Assembly: GCA_934615235.1 (NCBI GenBank)
Contig: CAKTTL010000036.1
Span: 1 to 23,678, forward strand
DNA length: 23,678 nt
Reading direction: 5' to 3'
Origin: an uncultured Clostridia bacterium
Lineage (GTDB): Bacteria; Bacillota; Clostridia; Christensenellales; Aristaeellaceae
Made by a program: the position numbers and the translations under genes. This document shows positions 21,866 through 23,678 of this stretch, one piece after another. Every line of letters starts with the position of its first letter. The stretch's first letter is position 1. The notes under the pieces were generated by a model that saw nothing but the letters and a program-made list of their open reading frames with translations, ran no database searches and had not been told where the DNA came from.

Positions 21866-22209
21866 GGCAATGCTCCTTTCGTATGGTGAGAAATTTTTTG
21901 TCTTTGGGCCGCTGGGCGGCCCGGGGAACGTCCTGTGCGGGAGTTTTCGGGCAATGATCTGGGCTGATCCTGTCAGGCGGCTTTATCCCTCGGGGAATCG
22001 CGGAAATCGGCGCGCCTGCGCAGCGAACCATTTCCATGCAAGGTCAGGAGACAGGTCGCAGGCCGTACTGGAGGTACGTCGAGCCGCAATCGACAACGCA
22101 TTACGCGAAAAGGCAGGCCGGGCAGGTGTGGAGATCGCTGCGTTTTCCCCTGCCCCTATCTGGGAACCGGAGCTCTGGCTCTCCCGTCTGCCGCTTCATG
22201 CAGCTTCCT
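21866..22209. other. Unassigned intergenic segment with short palindromes
   Basis: About 340 bp without a supportable gene. It includes the leader of the Tic20-like operon with a 7-bp GC hairpin (GGGCCGC/GCGGCCC, 21906-21922). Further right are a GGTAC/GTAC-centred dyad near 22057-22078 and a purine-rich region. An open frame on the plus strand (21864-22223) runs into the MITE and shows no family resemblance. I see no tRNA shape and no clear promoter. It could be a decayed gene or an uncharacterised structured RNA, but nothing decides. Confidence 0.4.
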
Positions 22210-22373
22210 TAGGGTGTATCTGAAAAAGGAAGAGGCGACAGCACGAGCGGATTTTTCGTCAGTTCAAGGAGGAAAATCGAAGGTTTAGCGGCGCTAAATC
22301 GAGATTTCCCGACGCCGAAATGGCGGAAAAGACGCCGTGATGGAGTCTCAGGGAATTTTTCAGATACACCCTA
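22210..22373 (-). mobile_element. 160-bp MITE-like element, copy 3 (TA-flanked, inverted)
   Basis: The body is 22212-22371, again exactly 160 bp with perfect 16-bp terminal inverted repeats and TA on both sides. It lies in the opposite orientation to copies 1 and 2. In its own orientation the central hairpin arms are GGGAAATC/GATTTTCC. Differences from the other copies are scattered single bases, so the three copies are old enough to have diverged while keeping length, ends and hairpin. It lies 5 bp from the B1 repeat. Confidence 0.87.
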
Positions 22374-22377
22374 AGGT

Positions 22378-22435
22378 TACGTTAGGGGCTCTGCCCCTAA
22401 AACCCCGGCAGGAACCTGAGGTTCCTGCACCTCCC
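22378..22435 (+). repeat. 58-bp double-hairpin repeat, copy B1
   Basis: The element starts TACGTTAGGGGCTC. It contains hairpin 1 (TTAGGGGC/GCCCCTAA, 22382-22389 with 22393-22400) and hairpin 2 (GCAGGAACC-TGA-GGTTCCTGC, 22408-22428), ending CACCTCCC. Copy B2 lies 147 bp further right in the same orientation. The 89 bp between the copies hold no gene I can support. Confidence 0.8.
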
Positions 22436-22524
22436 GCCTTTTACTCAAAACCATGCTGCCTTTCCTGCTCGTCCGCGCGAACATTGCGCGTTTCTTCTGT
22501 GCGTTGTGGCGCAGGGGCTAGGGC

Positions 22525-22582
22525 TACGTTAGGGGCTCCGCCCCTAAGACCCTGCCAGGGAACTGAGTTCCCTGGACCTTCC
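22525..22582 (+). repeat. 58-bp double-hairpin repeat, copy B2, downstream of ddl
   Basis: The start and first hairpin match copy B1 (22529-22536 with 22540-22547). The second hairpin is CCAGGGAAC-TGA-GTTCCCTGG (22555-22575). Stem length (9 bp) and loop (TGA) equal B1, but three base pairs differ with both partners changed. It ends 12 bp from the ddl stop codon, so it would be the first structure in the ddl 3' end. Confidence 0.8.
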
Positions 22583-22594
22583 ACTTTGGGCCGC

Positions 22595-23678
22595 TCAGGC
22601 GTGGAGCTTACTGCCCTTCTGCCCCAACGCGCACTGATTCAACAAATTCGAATCGAACGCGAACACCGCGCGGTTCTTCTCCGCATGGGCGCACAGCGCC
22701 AATTCCACCATCTTATCAATCAGCTTCGCATACGGTAGCCCCATCGGCTCCCACAGATAGAACGACAGCGAACCCGGAATCGTGTTAATTTCCGTCACGT
22801 AAACCTTCTCGCCGTCGAGCATGAAGTCGATCCGGGCCACGCCCTTGCAATCCAGCGCGCGGAAAATCTCCACAGCCAGCTGCTGAATCTCCTTCGTCTT
22901 TTCCTCTCCGATCGGCGCGGGGATTTTCCTGCCCAGCGTTTCCATGCCGCCCGCGGCGTTCTTGGCTCCGCCGGTCTTTCCGCCGCCGTTTTTTCCGCCG
23001 TGCAGGTACTTTTCGTCGAACGTCAGGAATTCGTCCCACCGCGTCGGCATTTCGCACACGGACGGCGTTACGTCCTTATCGAACCCCAGCACCGAGCAGT
23101 TAACCTCGACCGGGTTTTCAATTCCCGTCTCGACGATCACGCGGCGGTCATAGGAAAGCGCGACCTCAATCGCCTCGCCCAGCGCCTTTGCGTCCTTCGC
23201 GCGGGTGATGCCGATGGACGAGCCGAGGTTCGCGGGCTTGATGTAGACGGGATAGCGCAGATTCTCCTCCACGCGCCGCACGACGCTCACCGCGTCCTGC
23301 TCCCATTCGTCGCGCGTCAGCCACACGTAGTCGATAATCGGGAAGCCGCAGCCGCGGAACAGCTGCTTCATCGCGATTTTATCCATGCCCACGCTCGAAC
23401 CGACGAGCCCCGCCGACGTATACGGCACGTTCATCAGCTCCAACAGCCCCTGCACTGTGCCGTCCTCGCCGTTCATGCCGTGCAGCACAGGCATCGCCAC
23501 GTCGATGCGCGCGGCCACGGTCAGCTCGTCGCCGCCGCTGAAGAGACCCTTTTTCTTTTCCACCGTCAGCAGCGCGCCGGAACCGGCCGTCACGTCTGGA
23601 TACACGCGCGTCACGCCCGCCATGCCAGGGTCGAACTTGCGCAGCGTTTCCAGCTTGCGCAGCGGCGCGCCCGTATAC
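22595..23678 (-). CDS. ddl: D-alanine--D-alanine ligase, 5' end outside the window
   Basis: The frame is open to the right edge (upstream residues include YTGAPLRKLETLRKFDPG), so about 361 C-terminal residues are seen. Motifs of the ATP-grasp ligase family are VLHGMNGEDGTVQGLLELMNVPYTSAG, YPVYIKPANLGSSIGITR, EVNCSVLG, the omega-loop region FLTFDEKYLHGG and RIDFMLDGEKVYVTEINTIPGS. The K-Y pair in DEKY fits the Lys-Tyr of D-Ala-D-Ala enzymes rather than the His of VanA-type D-lactate ligases. A glycine/lysine-rich stretch of about 20 residues (GGKNGGGKTGGAKNAAGG) lengthens the omega loop. The enzyme makes D-Ala-D-Ala for peptidoglycan. D-Ser specificity cannot be excluded. Confidence 0.92.
   Translation of the reverse strand, partial: YTGAPLRKLETLRKFDPGMAGVTRVYPDVTAGSGALLTVEKKKGLFSGGDELTVAARIDVAMPVLHGMNGEDGTVQGLLELMNVPYTSAGLVGSSVGMDKIAMKQLFRGCGFPIIDYVWLTRDEWEQDAVSVVRRVEENLRYPVYIKPANLGSSIGITRAKDAKALGEAIEVALSYDRRVIVETGIENPVEVNCSVLGFDKDVTPSVCEMPTRWDEFLTFDEKYLHGGKNGGGKTGGAKNAAGGMETLGRKIPAPIGEEKTKEIQQLAVEIFRALDCKGVARIDFMLDGEKVYVTEINTIPGSLSFYLWEPMGLPYAKLIDKMVELALCAHAEKNRAVFAFDSNLLNQCALGQKGSKLHA

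Noticed and set aside
1..23678. tRNA or rRNA genes
   Set aside because: No cloverleaf with a GGTTCGAATCC-type T arm and no rRNA-like stretch were noticed on either strand; this was by reading only, without a scan.

Overview
The window is G+C-rich, densely packed bacterial DNA. The gene families point to an anaerobic Gram-positive Clostridia-type bacterium: an Rnf ferredoxin:NAD+ oxidoreductase, DUF1385/YqhQ, an M50 protease next to scpA/scpB, an rpmE-yqhQ-prmC-prfA-ywlC cluster, BioY, and an ECF sigma factor with a DUF4179-type partner. I cannot name the species. No rRNA, tRNA or CRISPR array was seen.

Left part (1-4.8 kb): a bioY biotin transporter gene diverges from an ECF sigma/membrane sensor pair. 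Next come two facing copies of a complex hairpin repeat, then the N-terminal part of a GH78 alpha-L-rhamnosidase. That gene is fused at one exact point (4125/4126) to the N-terminal third of an aldo/keto reductase on the other strand, so both lack their C-termini. A 160-bp MITE-like element follows.

Centre (4.8-14.1 kb, minus strand): a redox region of two adjacent transcription units. The upstream one is [4Fe-4S] aldo/keto reductase, NusG-II protein, Gx-transporter-family protein, second NusG-II protein. The downstream one has its own predicted promoter and reads ribF-like (FAD synthetase domain only), rnfG, rnfC, rnfD, rnfE, rnfA, rnfB. The gene order G-C-D-E-A-B differs from the usual C-D-G-E-A-B. 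RnfG has grown to 505 residues and carries four FMN-binding domains in tandem, the last two nearly identical at the DNA level. A FAD-making enzyme translationally coupled to a multi-flavin RnfG suggests flavin wiring on the outer face of the membrane. No flavin transferase (ApbE) gene is present here.

Right part (14.1-23.7 kb): rpmE with promoter and terminator; a second MITE copy lying between a predicted promoter and yqhQ; then prmC, prfA and ywlC as a tightly overlapping operon. A lower-G+C DUF5655-like gene follows, then the minus-strand operon Tic20/DUF4870-like - M50 protease - scpA - scpB. A 729-bp non-coding stretch holds an unexplained segment, the third MITE copy (inverted) and two copies of a 58-bp double-hairpin repeat. 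The window ends inside a D-Ala-D-Ala ligase gene.

Three repeat families stand out because they keep their base-pairing while their sequence changes: the A hairpin family (four copies), the 160-bp TA-flanked MITE (three copies) and the 58-bp B repeat (two copies).
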